Shown here: piece by piece, positions 12,841 to 25,900 of the stretch | Position numbering within the stretch: position 1 is the stretch's first letter | Layout of the letters: each line of letters starts with the position of its first letter | NCBI GenBank assembly: GCA_015698045.1 | Contig: BLAL01000169.1 | Coordinates: forward strand, 558,001-622,000 | Reading direction: 5' to 3' | DNA length: 64,000 bases | From: Rhizophagus clarus | Taxonomy: Eukaryota > Glomeromycota > Glomeromycetes > Glomerales > Glomeraceae | The notes under the pieces: generated by a model | What the model was told of the DNA's origin: nothing | The model's database searches: none | The model's input: the letters and a program-made list of their open reading frames with translations, nothing else | Position numbers and translations under genes: made by a program

Positions 12841-13010
12841 CACTTAAATAGTGCTACACAAAAACTGGATTTATAAACTTGCAGTTCACCTAACTTAAAA
12901 ACTGATGGGCAGTTTATAAAGAAATAAAGTAGTTTTTCGTTATTTAACTGGAATAGTATTTGCATCATATGATCAAGTAACAACGAACGTAATTTTGGTT
13001 TGCGAAACAT
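12777..13010 (-). CDS. Short hypothetical ORF (77 codons)
   Basis: An open frame with a Leu/Phe-rich composition and a W-C-T-K-L-R-D-L-E-F stretch. This vaguely recalls the leucine-rich repeat part of the F-box proteins that are abundant in these fungi, but one short match is not enough to call it. There is no intron evidence and no paralogue in the window, and its 3' part lies in the dispersed repeat. It is probably a fragment or a chance ORF. Confidence 0.15.
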   Translation of the reverse strand: MFRKPKLRSLLLDHMMQILFQLNNEKLLYFFINCPSVFKLGELQVYKSSFCVALFKWCTKLRDLEFHNLGRHYSFDF

Positions 13011-13020
13011 ATTAAATGCT

Positions 13021-14820
13021 TAGCTTTGAGCAACAAGTGATAACATTAAAATCATCACCATTATTTAATATAAGGAAAAGTTATTTGAAAGACAAGGATA
13101 AAAGGTTGAAGCCATTCTTTTTAGTGTAAGATTATTACTACAGACTTATATAAAAGTTTTTTTTCTTAAATAAATATTATTGGTCTTGTTAGACCGACAA
13201 TGATAAATAAAATTTTAAAATTTCGACAAATTAATAAAGAATCTTTCTAAACATACTATTATTCTTTTGACCATAAATATTCGATAATTTAAATATTCTT
13301 TATAGACTTTCATTAAACTCAATGATAAATAAACTTACAATTTTACTTAAAAGGTAAATTTATATCAATAGAGTTAGTTCAGTTTTCTAGTATATAATTG
13401 ATTAATTTAATATTTAAACAATTAACAAATACAGAATATTGGTAATGTTAATAAAATATTAAAATCCAGATTGTAGTCCATGGTTCTATATTGACAGTGT
13501 CAAAATGTCAAATCCTTAAATTATCAGGATCTAGATGCTGAAGGTGATAATTTGTGAAAGAGGGTTGTGATCGTGTCGAGTTGTATGCAGAAACCAAAAA
13601 TTGATAAAGACGGGTACCAATTATCCAACGCAAATCAATGGAGATGATTTTAAAGACTCGTGGAAATTATCATTCCTATTGCACATTGATACAAACCTAC
13701 TTAGCAATCTGTCCACTCCGGCATTCCATATGCGTCAGTTAAAAAGGAGGAAAGCTCATATGATGTAAATTAATGATGTGCTACTGATGTGCTTCTTTTT
13801 TTCATTTCTGTGAAATCTGGTTGAACGGTATTGGATAAATAGTTTAGCCGTTAAATCTCCCCTTTTACATAATTATTGTTGATAATCGTAAAAAACTTTT
13901 TCAAAATAATGAATATTTAACCCAACTTTGCAATATCCCATGTATAATAATAAGTTCGGAAACTCTATCAATTCTTGCATTACACTGAAATATTAAATCC
14001 TTAGAAATCGAAATTTCGTTTAAATTATCCAATAAATTTCATTTTATTGACTTATCTATTCTAAAAGAAAAAAAAAATAATAAATTTGTTCATTTCTTTG
14101 AGTTACAAATTTTATGCTTTTATTAAACCTTCGAATGTAGAAGCCTATGAACTTTTAATATGTAGTATTGTCCGCTTTACTTTACCGTTTCATATTACAG
14201 AAAGAAAGAAATAAATTATTTTATTTAATATCTTGGATAAAATTCTGATTATAAATGGAGACCACAACATTATTAACGTTCATGTGGAACAATAAAAATA
14301 AAATGAAATTTTTGATTAAAATAAATATTATTTTTTAATGTAAAAATAGAAGGCTCTAAAAAGCGAGTCTCTTTCTTTACATGTTTTAAAATATAAACCT
14401 TTTAGAATACCATCACCACATGTCAAAATCACAAATTCTTAAATATCTGAAGCAATGTTTGCAAATTAATTATTAATCAAATTATTTAAACAAAGTACAT
14501 TGTCTCTAAATAAGTTTTATTCATTTGCTAATTTGAAATGTTACATATAAACTCCTTTAGTTTGATCAACAATCGGTTAAAATACTTAATCCAAGAAATA
14601 AAATTAATAAAATCTTGAAAATAATGAAAGAAATTTTCGTTGAGAAAACATATAACACTTTTTTGAACATTTGTAATTGGATATATTTATTTATGAGATG
14701 ATATTTGTAAATTCAGAAATCATATAAATTACTAATATCCTAATTTTCATCAATAAATTACAAATAAATGAAAAGTAGCAAAATTTCAAAACAATTATTG
14801 ATTATCGTATATAATAAAAA
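13021..14820. other. AT-rich intergenic stretch
   Basis: No gene, RNA or clear repeat recognised. 13540-13760 is somewhat less AT-rich but has no usable ORF. Confidence 0.45.
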
Positions 14821-15130
14821 AGTACTCCGGCCCTGCCACAAAGGGACTTCCTAAGAAGTGCACTATGCTCCACCCTGCAATTTCGCATAGCACCATGCCG
14901 GCCCACAACCAACCGGTCCTATCGCAGGACTGCAGCAACAAACTGGTACCCACGAACTTACTAAAAGCAAGCGCCTATGCTCCGACCCTCGCATAGTACT
15001 ATACCGCTCCGAAAAATTCCCAACCAGCCCTACCGTGAGACTGCAGCAAAGCTGGTACCCACAGGCTTACAAAGTAAGCACGCTATGCTCCCACCCATGC
15101 ATAGCATCATGCTGCTCCAAAAACGTCCCA
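14821..15130. repeat. GC-rich tandem repeat, about 110-bp unit, three copies
   Basis: The core CTATGCTCC recurs at 14863, 14975 and 15083 (spacing 112 and 108). Each core is followed by a complementary GCATAG, so each unit can fold a hairpin. CTGCAGCAA and TGGTACCCAC recur between the cores. The stretch is much richer in G+C than its surroundings and has no ORF. Likely a piece of a structured non-coding mobile or satellite sequence. Confidence 0.7.
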
Positions 15131-16850
15131 ATAAGTAAGAAAATCGGAAAGAGAAGATATACATGAAAGAAAGGAAAAAATGGAAAAGATAACGTACCCA
15201 CCCACCCTCCTAAATAAAAGAAAAGGAATAAATGACATAATAAACAAGACATCAAAATAAAAAAAGTAGATAATAAACGTAAAAAAAAAACAAAATAATA
15301 AAATAAATAAACTATATTATTTTAAGCGAAAAAGAAATTTTCTTTTTAAATAAAATTTTCTTAAAGACAAAATAAATTTTCTTAGATAGATTTTTTTGAT
15401 TTTTTTTTTTTCGTTGAAAAAAATGAAAAGAGGGAAAATAGGCCTTTTTATATAATTTTATGTTATACAAGCTAGAATAAAAAAATTGTTCATACACAGT
15501 AAAGCTCCGTCATATTAAAATCATAGTAAATACAACACATGAAAATTCGCAATGATTCATATTGAAGCACCAATAAACTAAATGACTCGTCAAAATTACA
15601 TATTTACGATGACTCATCTTAATTTAATATTATTTTTTTTTTTTACATCACATCACGCGATCGCATGATTACTAGTAGATTGGTTTGTGTACTGTATTAT
15701 TATTTTTTTTTTTTTTAATTATATTGAATTTTTGTCATTTGTTCGATTTATTTTCCAATAATGATTTAACTACCTTGTAATATAGATTAAAAAGAAAGAT
15801 AACGTAACATTTGATAAACTTTGATAACATTGTATATACTGTATTTGTATATACAAATGCTCTAAGTTATCAACAGTTACATTTATTTACTAAATATAAT
15901 TCCGGCTGACTCCATAGATTAGGGAAGTATGTTACGTATGTGAATAATTTTTCGTAATCATATACTAAGTATAGCACCAGTTCTTCACTTAATCAGATAA
16001 TTTTGGCCAAAGCTTGTTAATTTAGCATCATGAACCATATTTTTTTTTCTATCAACACCATCTATTTAGAAATTTCTTAATTTGCATAAAAATACAACAT
16101 TATTTCTAAACAAAATACTTATGTGAACTAGCAAAAAATTAAAAGCGTAGCAACAAATGATTACAAAAATAAATTTGATTCATAATTTCGTAAATATCAA
16201 TTATTACTTTGATGAAGGGATGGTAATAGTAAATAAAACATAGTATTAGAAAATACATTCAAGACCCAAGCTAATAAAAAACAGGTTAGATCAGGCGCAG
16301 GTCACACAATTCAAAATTATTTAGGGATGTGTCAAATAAATAGTTTTGGCCAGATCGAAGATGTAACCATGTAATCAATAGTTATGGTGCTTTTAACCTC
16401 AAAAAATGTAATTGAAATTGATTTAGGACTGAGACTTTTTGGAATTTAACATTTGGATAACGATTTGTTGTATTTTTTCAATGAGCTGGTACAGTAAGTT
16501 AAATAAATGTCAATTATAAAAAATTGTTATTAGTTATCTAATTTAAATATTTACAAAAGATAAATTAAAGTCTAAATATGATCTAATTTAATATTGATAG
16601 TTTGATCAGGTAGTTGAATAGCGACTAAAATTATCAGAAATATTTTTTATTTATTTATTTACTCAAAATCTTTGCAGCAAAACTGCTTGGTATCTACAAA
16701 GTAAATGCCTATACCAAATACAATAACTAATAATATTTTCTCTTTTTTTTTCCCTTTCGATCGAACATAAAGTCTCCTTTTTGAGCTTCTAAACATTTTA
16801 ATCGCTTTATACGTGTTCGTTACTGGACTATTGTTACGATCGAACAGTCA
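15131..16850. other. AT-rich intergenic stretch
   Basis: Long poly(A)/poly(T) runs (15280-15420, 15630-15715) and otherwise nothing recognised. Confidence 0.45.
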
Positions 16851-16863
16851 CGTGATCGCTGAT

Positions 16864-16945
16864 CATGTTGCGAATGTTGCGAATGTCACGAATGTTGCGA
16901 ATGTCACAAATGTTATAAATGTTACGAATATTGCAAATGTTTGAT
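16864..16945 (+). repeat. Short tandem repeat, 9-bp (n-AATGTTGCG)
   Basis: About nine degenerate units of GAATGTTGC / GAATGTCAC / AAATGTTAT in direct tandem, fading into ATATGTGA-like repeats up to about 17020. A simple-sequence expansion. Confidence 0.75.
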
Positions 16946-19900
16946 ATGTTAAACATATGCAATATAACAAATATGTGAAATATATGAAATAAGTAGCATT
17001 TATGTGATATGTTAGATATGTCAAGTAAATTTAGTGTAGTTGTTTTTTGTATAAATATAGGCGTTTTTAATCAATGTAAAAACAGATAATTTCGTTTTAA
17101 ATAAAATAAAGCATTTATTTAATAAGTTATCTCGTTGTTAAAGTGTTAGTTTATTTGTAAATTAATGCTTGCGTCTGAGTGTAATTGCTAGTGTGTGCAT
17201 TACCTATTCGCAACCGATTAATTTACGTTTTTCTTGTTTAAGTTGATCGTGTAACCTTCGTAAATTGATCAACGGTGAAACGTTTATTAGTAATTTATTA
17301 TATTTTATTTCACTTTCGCATTTACATTTAATTAATAAAAACCTTCTGCTACATATATACAACGCTTATTTTCATAAGCATAAAAGAACTGGCATTTACA
17401 CTATGCTAATTTACATGTTTTCGTTGCTATATTTACTAATGCATGAAGCAAAAAAACACATGGTATTTTGATGGAAAAACGGACTATTTTCGGACAAAAA
17501 AACTGTCTGTCTATATAAATCATTCTTATATCTTTTCTACTTTCTTTTGCTTCTTTATTTAGCTCGAATAATCTGTCTCTGCTCTCCTCATTTGCTTTTG
17601 CAAAAGGGTTTTGACATCCTCACTCCTTGCCAGAAACCTTCGATACATTTCAAGCGGGTCATTTTCAATCTTGTACCTTCACATGACTTCGGTTAAATTT
17701 TCGGGTCGTCATAATCTTTTGCCGTCTTGATCTTTCTTAACCGATCATCTGATTGGTCCGCATGCACGTTTGTCGTAAAATTTGCTGCGACAACTCGGAA
17801 TTTTGCGTCCAAAAGACTACTTCCCTTTCTAGACATTAGTTCATATTTTTACGTTTTTAATATTTATGGGATCATCTTACAACACCACCCTCAGATGCAG
17901 ATTATATAATTGGCATTCCTTTTAGCATATTCCGACCACTATTTAGATATATATACGGAAATGTAATATAATATACCTAGCTAATTTGAATGTACAGGAA
18001 ATTAAAAAATTTTAAATAACACGATTATTTGGCAGCACAAGAAGTTGTAAGATTTTCTATAATAGATAATCATTCATATAATTTATTTCCGATAAGGGGA
18101 AATATTTATTTTGAATACGTTTTGAATAACTTTTTGGAGTTTAAAATGTGTAACTAAAATTGATACAGTATTCTTTTTTTGAGATATTTGCTCGTGGTTA
18201 AATAAATATATTCACATGTTGTGTATTGTGTATTTTTAAGTAATTGAATTCCGGGTTATCATTAACCAACTCGAAAAGGTAGGTTCTAAAGCGATTTGAT
18301 TTGTACATTGTAAGGGCAAGATTCCTTGGAATTTTACAACCAATTTACTAGTGTAAGTGCAGGAATAGACATAGTTTTATTGATAGAATTCGAATAAATT
18401 TTAATGTATAAACCTTTCGAACAAATGAAACGTAACGGCAATAACGCGCGTACGGGTTTGTCGAAGCAGAGTCACATGGTGATGGCGAATCGAAGGAAGG
18501 AAATGATTTCAAGACCACGTCGAAAAGGAAACACAAGATGATGGAGGGCCTAAAGAGATTCTTAATGTATTAACTGGCATTTTGAAACTTCTAAGATAGT
18601 TTTTTTATTTTTTGTTATTGTATGTTTAAATAATCTCCCTAGCTGTAGTTATTCCTTTTGGTTTGGCAACAATTTCGGAAAGAACTCATTTGGACACGGA
18701 AGTAAGTATATAGGAGGATTAGATAGTTTTAGCTTAGGTTATCAGTGGTGATTCACTTGTTTTTATTGTATAAATAATGACTAAGTTTCATTTGTAAAAA
18801 CTAATTATTGATCTTACATCAAGAGAGATTAAAAAAAAAAAAATTTAAAAGTATAAATGTTTTTCATTTGATTGGTCCATCCATGACCTAAAACTGATAA
18901 TGATCGGTAAGTTAGAATGATTGGTTTGTTCATTGTTGAATGAGCATTTGATTGTTGAATGAATATTTGATCGATCAAATGAGAATTCGTGTAATGATTA
19001 AAGGAACCAATAAGAATTAATTTAGTTGTAGGATTAGGCACCAAATTATATATTGAAAGAGCAAAACTTTATTAATAAATTCTCGAGTTCAGAATAATAT
19101 GTAATTATTTATTTTCAAATGAAGGCACAGTCGGAGCCCTGGGATTCTACAACATATAATTGTAATCATATGGGTAATGAAATGGGTTTGGAGAAGACAC
19201 GTTAGGTGAAATAGAAATAACAAACGGGTTCTTGAAAAGAGATATAGAAGCATAAATATGTAATAAACTGTAGAGTGTTTAAGAGGAACGAAAAAAAAAA
19301 CCCTAAAGTATTTGTGAAGTTTACTTCAAGAGTTGTATGACTTCTATTTGGTGGGTAAATAAGAGAAAAGGTGAAGTTAATGTGAGAGAGAAATCGTAAG
19401 CTATTAGTAAAAACTTGGACTGAGTGACCAGTGGAAAGCAGGACCGGGAAAACTAATAATAGAGGTCACCGGACAATAGTAAATTGGTGAGTTTACCCAA
19501 ATTAAAAATATTTTGCATAAGTAATTGACTTAAAAATCTAACAATCCTACACAGGAATGTCTGAAGAATATAATGAACCATAAATTATTCTTGTAAAATT
19601 AATATTAACTGAGATCATTAAATTTTCCGAAAAAATTTTTATAATAATGCGAACCACTTTTAAAAAAATTTATTAATTATGCGAACCACCTACAACTTGC
19701 TATCAAGACTACCGATGCGGTAGATTATGAAAGTTATTACGTTATTCATACAATTTAAGTAGATTGTGTAATCAAAAAGTTAACGTATTTTCGCTCAAAC
19801 TTACATACATTTGCAGAAATAAATTCATATTTAGACTAGATTTATGTATAACCTAGGGAGACTCCAGTGTCAATATAGAGAACTGAGCAAGTATCAATTG

Positions 19901-20709
19901 CTTCATGTAATACAAAATTTACTTATGATTAATAAACGATGAAAATAACAGTCTTACAATCGTAATGATAAAAAATGTTTTATAACAGACCTAATTTAGT
20001 TATAATTCAAGATTCTAACAAATGAACTAGTTATGATTTATTCATATTTAATTTACTGATAAATATTCAAATTTACTACATTTTTATGGACGAACCCAAT
20101 ACATTTCTATTTTTTTTTTGTTTTCATTCTATATAAGAACTTGTGAACGATAACGCTTCAAAAATTGGGATTATATAAATTTGGGAACACATTCCTCACG
20201 AGATATTTGGAACCGGAAATATAATTTATTTAATTTTTACGATTTAATATTTAATCATGCTTTTGAAAATATTAACCATTGACCAAAGAAGCATGATTAT
20301 AAGGAAAAAGTAGTTTCATGATATTACATTTGAATAATGAAAGATAGTTTGACCTAGTTTACACCTATGAATCATGTCAACTATATTTTATAAGAATCGT
20401 TAACAACTTTATTGTTTTGAAGCATTTATTATAAAAATATTATTAATAATTATGAACTATGATAACGAATATGATCATGTATAAGTAATAAAAAAAAATT
20501 TAAATTTATTGCAGTAAAATAATGATTATAATTAGCCAATTGGAATAAGCGGTTTTGAGATTTACTGTATATTGTTGCAGTTGCATAAATACTTATTGTG
20601 TTTTGTATATACAGTTCAGTCAGTATAATCATTGATTTCGCTTTTCTATAAGCAACCTACTTTCTCTTGTTTTCAATTATCGTTCATAGCAGAAATATTG
20701 TTTAAATGA
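16946..20709. other. Gene-poor stretch with possible old LTR-like sequence
   Basis: No gene could be supported. 17045-17110 contains a TATAAATATAGG box followed by AAATAAAATAAAG, and TGTTACGATCG at 16832 resembles the start of an LTR. No matching second LTR or target duplication was found, so it is not called. 18440-18565 is GC-richer, with a short charged open frame on the plus strand that ends in a stop. Nothing else is recognised. Confidence 0.35.
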
Positions 20710-21627
20710 TTAATTTATATACCAAGAGGTACGCTTATTTTCAAATTGTTGCCCATTTCCACTATATTCTTTCAATGGGAGCTGTTTCAAAGCAGCAAAT
20801 TTTTCACACTGGATTCTTATAAAATCAAATTGCCCTGCAAAAGGCTTTGGCGTGTATTCCCTATTAGAAAGTACATTTTCAAAGTCAGAACTTTGATGAG
20901 AATTATATTCGGGGCCAGAATTACCGTGACTATAACTACTGCCTTCAATTTGTTCTCGCTTTTGATGCTCTTTTCCATTAACATTGTCAGGCGTTACACG
21001 TTTTCTATATTCCTTAAAACTACCGCCAGGTGTCACATAGCCAGGAGTTGTAATTCCATACCTTACATATTTTGCAGGAGTTGTATGATATCTATATTTT
21101 CTAGAAATTCCATATCTTTCATATTTTGCAGGAGTTGTATAATATCTATACTTTCTAGAAATTCCATATCTTCTAGGAGCTGTATAATATCTATATTTTT
21201 TAGAAATCCTACATCTTCCATATTTTACAGGCGTTGCATAATTTCTATATTTTCTAGAAATCCCATATCTTCCATGTTTTACGGGTGTTGTATAATTTCT
21301 ATATTTTCCAAAGGCCCTATATTTATTATATTTTCCACCAGGAGTTTTTCTAGTACTATTCTGTCTTTGATTACCATGAAAAATTTCACAATTAGCAATG
21401 ATATCATTTCCATACTTTTTAGCGTATTCTTTTAAAAAGTTCAAGAGTTCATCAAATTGGTTGTTTGATTCACAATTTTCCTCATCTGTATAATTTCCAT
21501 AAATATTATCTTCATTTTGTCCTTGATTATAATGAGAAGATTTGTCATAATAAACACCGGTAGTAATTTCGTCATTTTCGGACCATTCTCTTAAAGGGGT
21601 CGAAAATCCGTCAAACTGGCTGCTCAT
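20710..21627 (-). CDS. Hypothetical protein with 18-residue Tyr/Arg/Lys repeats
   Basis: A single-exon ORF of 305 residues from ATG (21627) to stop; it is the longest intronless ORF outside the recognised families. Residues 1-65 are acidic, and 66-100 contain a short helix-like segment (L-L-N-F-L-K-E-Y). Residues 108-193 hold five direct repeats of about 18 residues with the pattern K-Y-R-x-Y-x-T-P-x-K-Y-x-R-Y-G-I-S-R; the third is shortened to 15. Two TPGG motifs (near 105 and 200) bracket the repeats, and the C-terminal third is polar. There is no signal peptide, membrane segment or recognised catalytic motif. It is strongly basic in the middle and probably disordered there, so it might bind RNA or another polyanion; that is an inference. 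Repeat units differ mostly by substitutions that keep the frame, which favours a real protein. No family is recognised. Confidence 0.6.
   Translation of the reverse strand: MSSQFDGFSTPLREWSENDEITTGVYYDKSSHYNQGQNEDNIYGNYTDEENCESNNQFDELLNFLKEYAKKYGNDIIANCEIFHGNQRQNSTRKTPGGKYNKYRAFGKYRNYTTPVKHGRYGISRKYRNYATPVKYGRCRISKKYRYYTAPRRYGISRKYRYYTTPAKYERYGISRKYRYHTTPAKYVRYGITTPGYVTPGGSFKEYRKRVTPDNVNGKEHQKREQIEGSSYSHGNSGPEYNSHQSSDFENVLSNREYTPKPFAGQFDFIRIQCEKFAALKQLPLKEYSGNGQQFENKRTSWYIN
21049..21306 (-). repeat. 54-bp in-frame tandem repeat inside the ORF
   Basis: Five copies of a 54-bp unit (one 9 bp short), coding for residues 108-193 of the protein on the minus strand. Confidence 0.8.
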
Positions 21628-21639
21628 TCTGTTAAAAAT

Positions 21640-22089
21640 TGTTTGTTAAAAGAAATACTGTACAGAGTATTACAATAAGTTTCTGTTACGAAAATAAAAT
21701 ATACGGTAATTTTTTTTTTTTTGAAATGAAATATATTGTTATGAAATCAAAAGGTCAAAAGCAGATGTATATATACGAAATTTTTTTTATCACGCTGATT
21801 AAGCAATTACCAAAGAATGATCTCATTATTTTTCATTTATTGATTGATCAGCTTATAGCTTAGGACTTTAATAAATGACCAAAAAAAATAGTCAATATTA
21901 TTTTACAATTACTATTGTAATATATTATTGTTTATTCGTAATACAGTAATTTGCCCACCCTTATCAAAATTCGATATCAAAATATCAAATGAAATATAAT
22001 AACTGGCTAAAGATCCTCAATTATAAAAATTCTATCCTTAAATTTTAAAATATCTTTCTGGACACCTAATAACCACCCTTTTTCCTTTA
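21640..22089. other. Intergenic spacer
   Basis: AT-rich; a 74-codon ORF of low complexity is not credible. Confidence 0.4.
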
Positions 22090-22960
22090 TAGGGATCGCT
22101 GTGATTCTTTTTTAAAGATGATGATGTACATGGAATCAATTTGAAGAACATTAGTTATTCGAGCGTGGGTAAAGCTCATTATTCCTAAAAAGTTTATAAT
22201 TTCTGCAAATTTTGCAATTGATGATAAATCTTTGGTCCTATTTTAAAATCAACAAAATCTGAAGACAATATATTTGTTTATCAAATCACAAAAATCAATT
22301 ACATTTTTGAAAAAGCGTATATTAATATTTTATTACTAAAGATAGTCTAAAGATAATATTTTTTATTTTTACAATAACGAAAGAAATTGGAATCAACCTA
22401 GGATGTTATTGAAGAATCAAATCAAAGAAGTTTTCAAAATATTAAAAAAAGTGTTGGCAATAGCAGTTTTACTTTTACAATTGATAAGGTAAAAAAAATT
22501 TAATAACTAAAAATGATATACGATTAATATCATTATCTAATTAATATCAATATAGTATGAATGGGCTCTGTTTACCATATATATGGAGCCGTAGTATGGA
22601 TTTTATAAAAGAAGAAAACCAAAAAATAACTCGATTTCGGGTTCTTGTTCCTTTTGCTGATATGTTTAATCATTCTTCAAATGTACAGTAGTGTACTGTA
22701 GTTACATGCCATGTATACGAAGAAACTACTGAAAGTGTCCATATTTACGTGGGGAAAGCGTTATGTAGAAAACGAACAAATTAATTTACTTTACATTTAC
22801 ATTATTTAAATATTAGTTTAAGTAATTAGCTTTTCAATTTTTATTTTACAGATTTTTTTTTAACTATGGTAAAATTTCTAATATGCGACTTTTATTGTAT
22901 TATGAATTCATAAATGATAACAATATAAATATTTCTTTCGAATTCATACTACAAAAAGCC
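22090..22960 (+). pseudogene. SET-domain protein relic (SETD3/RKM-like)
   Basis: Pieces of a SET-domain lysine or histidine methyltransferase of the Rubisco-LSMT/SETD3/RKM group are readable in order. They are an I-I-P-K-K-F-I-I-S-A piece near 22185, an exon near 22400-22490 ending at a GTAAAA donor, and W-A-L-F-T then W-S-R-S-M-D-F near 22560-22605. The catalytic-pocket motif V-P-F-A-D-M-F-N-H-S-S follows near 22650-22680, and after an intron-like gap come N-Y-G-K-I-S-N-M-R-L-L-L near 22865-22900. The frame is broken by about 4 extra bases between the T-I and W-S-R pieces and by stops after the N-H-S-S motif. It is clearly recognisable and clearly dead. Intact relatives methylate ribosomal proteins, translation factors or actin. 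Confidence 0.75.
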
Positions 22961-25900
22961 ACAAAATTACAGTACCTTTCGCGTTCCTTTTAGTACATTA
23001 ATATTCAAGTTCCAGACCAATTTTTGACCCGGGTCTTCATATGAAAATCTGTGTCTGCAAGGGATCAAATAACATTGTTACCCAAATGGATTATTATTTT
23101 CCCTGTAAACATTTAATACCCATCTCCACTTCTTAAGACTTTTTAGCACTTTTTCGTAAGTCCAAATAGCTGGGATATCATATACCATGATCATTATAAC
23201 TTGTTTTTCGCTGATCTTGGTGCATTACGAGGTGGTTAAGTATTGGTTTGTGCCACCTTTTTTTTTCTTTTCTTGATTGAAACAAATAGAAACAAGATGT
23301 TTATTGCGGTGTAGCTGATCACCAGAGGTTTAATATAAGGCTTCGCTGTACTTTAGGGAACATTCTTGTTTAGCAGAGTACCACCAAATCTTATTTGATT
23401 CAAAACCTTTATGAATTAAGTAGTTTTTGATTGCCAAAGATAAATTTTTATGAATATTTAGTTAGCCAAAATATCGTCATATTTATTATATGCATTATTT
23501 CGAGTAATATAAAATAAAAAATAAAATAAGATCATAATGGCCATCATCTAAATATTTTTCTTCTACGATGTCTAATATGACCATATCCACCTCGTTCGAA
23601 TATCCAAATTCATTATAATTACAACACCAAAATCATTCATGCATTGATGCTTAACAGCTTCTTTCAAAGTAGCATCATATCAGAATTACAATTGTATTTA
23701 TAAGCAGGCATCTCTTCTAAATTATCTAAATAAATATGTAATCTGCAATAAGTTGTTTGTCTTCACTTAAGAAATTGTGTGTATCATTATTTGTTTTAGC
23801 AGTTGCTTTTTAGATATTTTCTTCAAGCTTTTTAAAACTATATCGATATTGTTTTGCATTTGATTCTTTTTGGTTTCTTCGATTTTTTTGCAATTCATCA
23901 AACGAATATTGCAATAATGTTATATTGAATTTATCTGAAATAGCATGTTAAGGTGGATGATAAGTTATACTAAATTTACCCAAATTAGATTTGTATGACT
24001 TTTTCTTCAATACTTATCCTTGCCGATTTGATTGAATTACTCTGAGCACTAATACGTAATTGTTATTGGTTATATTATGGATGATAACTGACTTATCAGG
24101 TGGCCTTTGGCCACCTGATCAGTTAATATTTATCAGACATAACGTGACTAATAACACGTTTGTTGTAGGTGTATTTATAATAAGATTAAATTTTGTGTAT
24201 CATATTTATATTGCTACCACTAGCAAAATCATAATATGCTTTAAATTAAGTTTTCAGTATACTTTATATAGCAATTGCCTTAGTAAAATGAGAAATGAGT
24301 TACTAGAGATCTTTTTTTATCATTAGAGTTTTTAATCATCTCTTCAAAGTCCCCTAATTTTAGATATCAAAGTAACTTAGATTGATCTGTTGGAGGTAAA
24401 GAAATCAAAACAATATATCAAACATTAAAACATTTCAATTCTTTTACTGCGTTATTAATTATTTCAGCTATTTGATCTGTTTTTCAAAATTATATTAATG
24501 TACTTTATAAGTTTCAACATTCTTTTTATTCTTTTTACAAAATTATTTTCAGATTTATTTTTTCTTTTTTTGTTTTCTTTTTAACTACTTGGATAATGTA
24601 TTATCGCAAAATGAATAAACCAAGTAAAATTATGAATTAATCTTAGCCATCCAAATTTTTGGCCATTTTTCAATATCTCATTAAATCTTCAATTAAATAC
24701 TTTGTCTGTTGTTCGCTTCTTACTCTAATTTTAAATGAATTTTCTACTGTACTGAATTTAACAATACTATTCTATTATCAATTATTTTCGTTCAATAAAG
24801 ATGCATTAGCTAGTAATTCTGCACGTATTGACAGACCTTCAATGTCATACACGAGATATTTTCAATTGAATCTTTAGTAATGAAACTTTTAGGGACTATA
24901 TAACAAAAACTTTGTAATGCAAAATAAAGCGAGATGGTATGATAAGAATGTTAGTTTCATCTGGAATTTCTTTAATTGTTAGAAAATTCTTATTAGTAAG
25001 TAAAGTAGTTGATCAAATTTTGTTTATTCCTTATGATATATTTAACTTAAAATGAATAAAAGTCTACTGCTCTATTGATTACTCATCATATTTAAAATGC
25101 AATTCAAGTAGTAATGTTGTTAAGATGCCTCTCACTTTTTTTCTATTTTTTTTCTTCTCCGTTTCTTTTATTTTTCATATTCCTTTTAAAAAGATGTCAT
25201 TCCACTTCATTACAGAAGTAGTTACCAGTTCTAAGAAGCGATACAAAAAAAAAATTATTTATTCGCTCCTTCTGTGGTTTATTAGTACTTTCGTGATGTT
25301 TAACGGTTCAACAAATTGATTCTAAATTTTTCAATCGTATCTACCACTTCTTAACACAACTTTTCTTCTTTGGATTCATTTCTGACAATTCCTTTGGTTT
25401 TTCTTCTTTCATCTCTATGAAGGTGCTACCTGTTCTCTCATTAACGAAAAAAATATTGATGTGGGCCGCATAATATTTTCTTATGAGTGATTGGAATATA
25501 CTATATATTTCATCATTTGTTGACAAAGTATAAACTTTTCTGGAATATTTTTGATGATTTTCCACTTGTCCCGTCGCTGTGCTCCTTAACTGTAGAATTG
25601 CCACTATGTCATCGGAAGCAACATATACCAATGTTTGTACTAAATGACCCTCTTAAAATCTTTTTAGTTGCAATTCTCAATTTTGTCGAACTGGTTCTTC
25701 CTCATCGGAAACTCGAAGATCTGCTTTTCCAGGCTTTCTTCTTTGTGTGATATTTTTTTTTATCACTGATTCTGTTACAGCAAATGTATCATTTCATTGT
25801 GATGTTATTGTCTATAAAATTTCCTTTCTTGTTAATTCATCATCTTGATTGTATTCTGACTGTCGCAGCAATCTTCGAATTGTTTTCCTATTCTCTTTTA

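Noticed and set aside
16832..17881. Solo LTR (TGTTACG ... TTACAACA)
   Set aside because: The termini look LTR-like and a TATA/AATAAA pair lies inside, but the 5-bp flanks (ACTAT and CCACC) do not match and no second copy was found.
18440..18580. Charged open frame (G-F-V-E-A-E-S-H-G-D-G-like)
   Set aside because: About 40 codons without an upstream start or partner exon; could be a fragment but no family is recognised.
20746..21435. 229-codon plus-strand ORF
   Set aside because: It is the antisense of the repeat-bearing minus ORF and owes its length to the 54-bp repeats; its composition (Ser/Ile/Phe) is that of a shadow.
24060..24326. 88-codon ORF across the hairpin at 24.1 kb
   Set aside because: The palindrome lies inside it and its composition is not protein-like.
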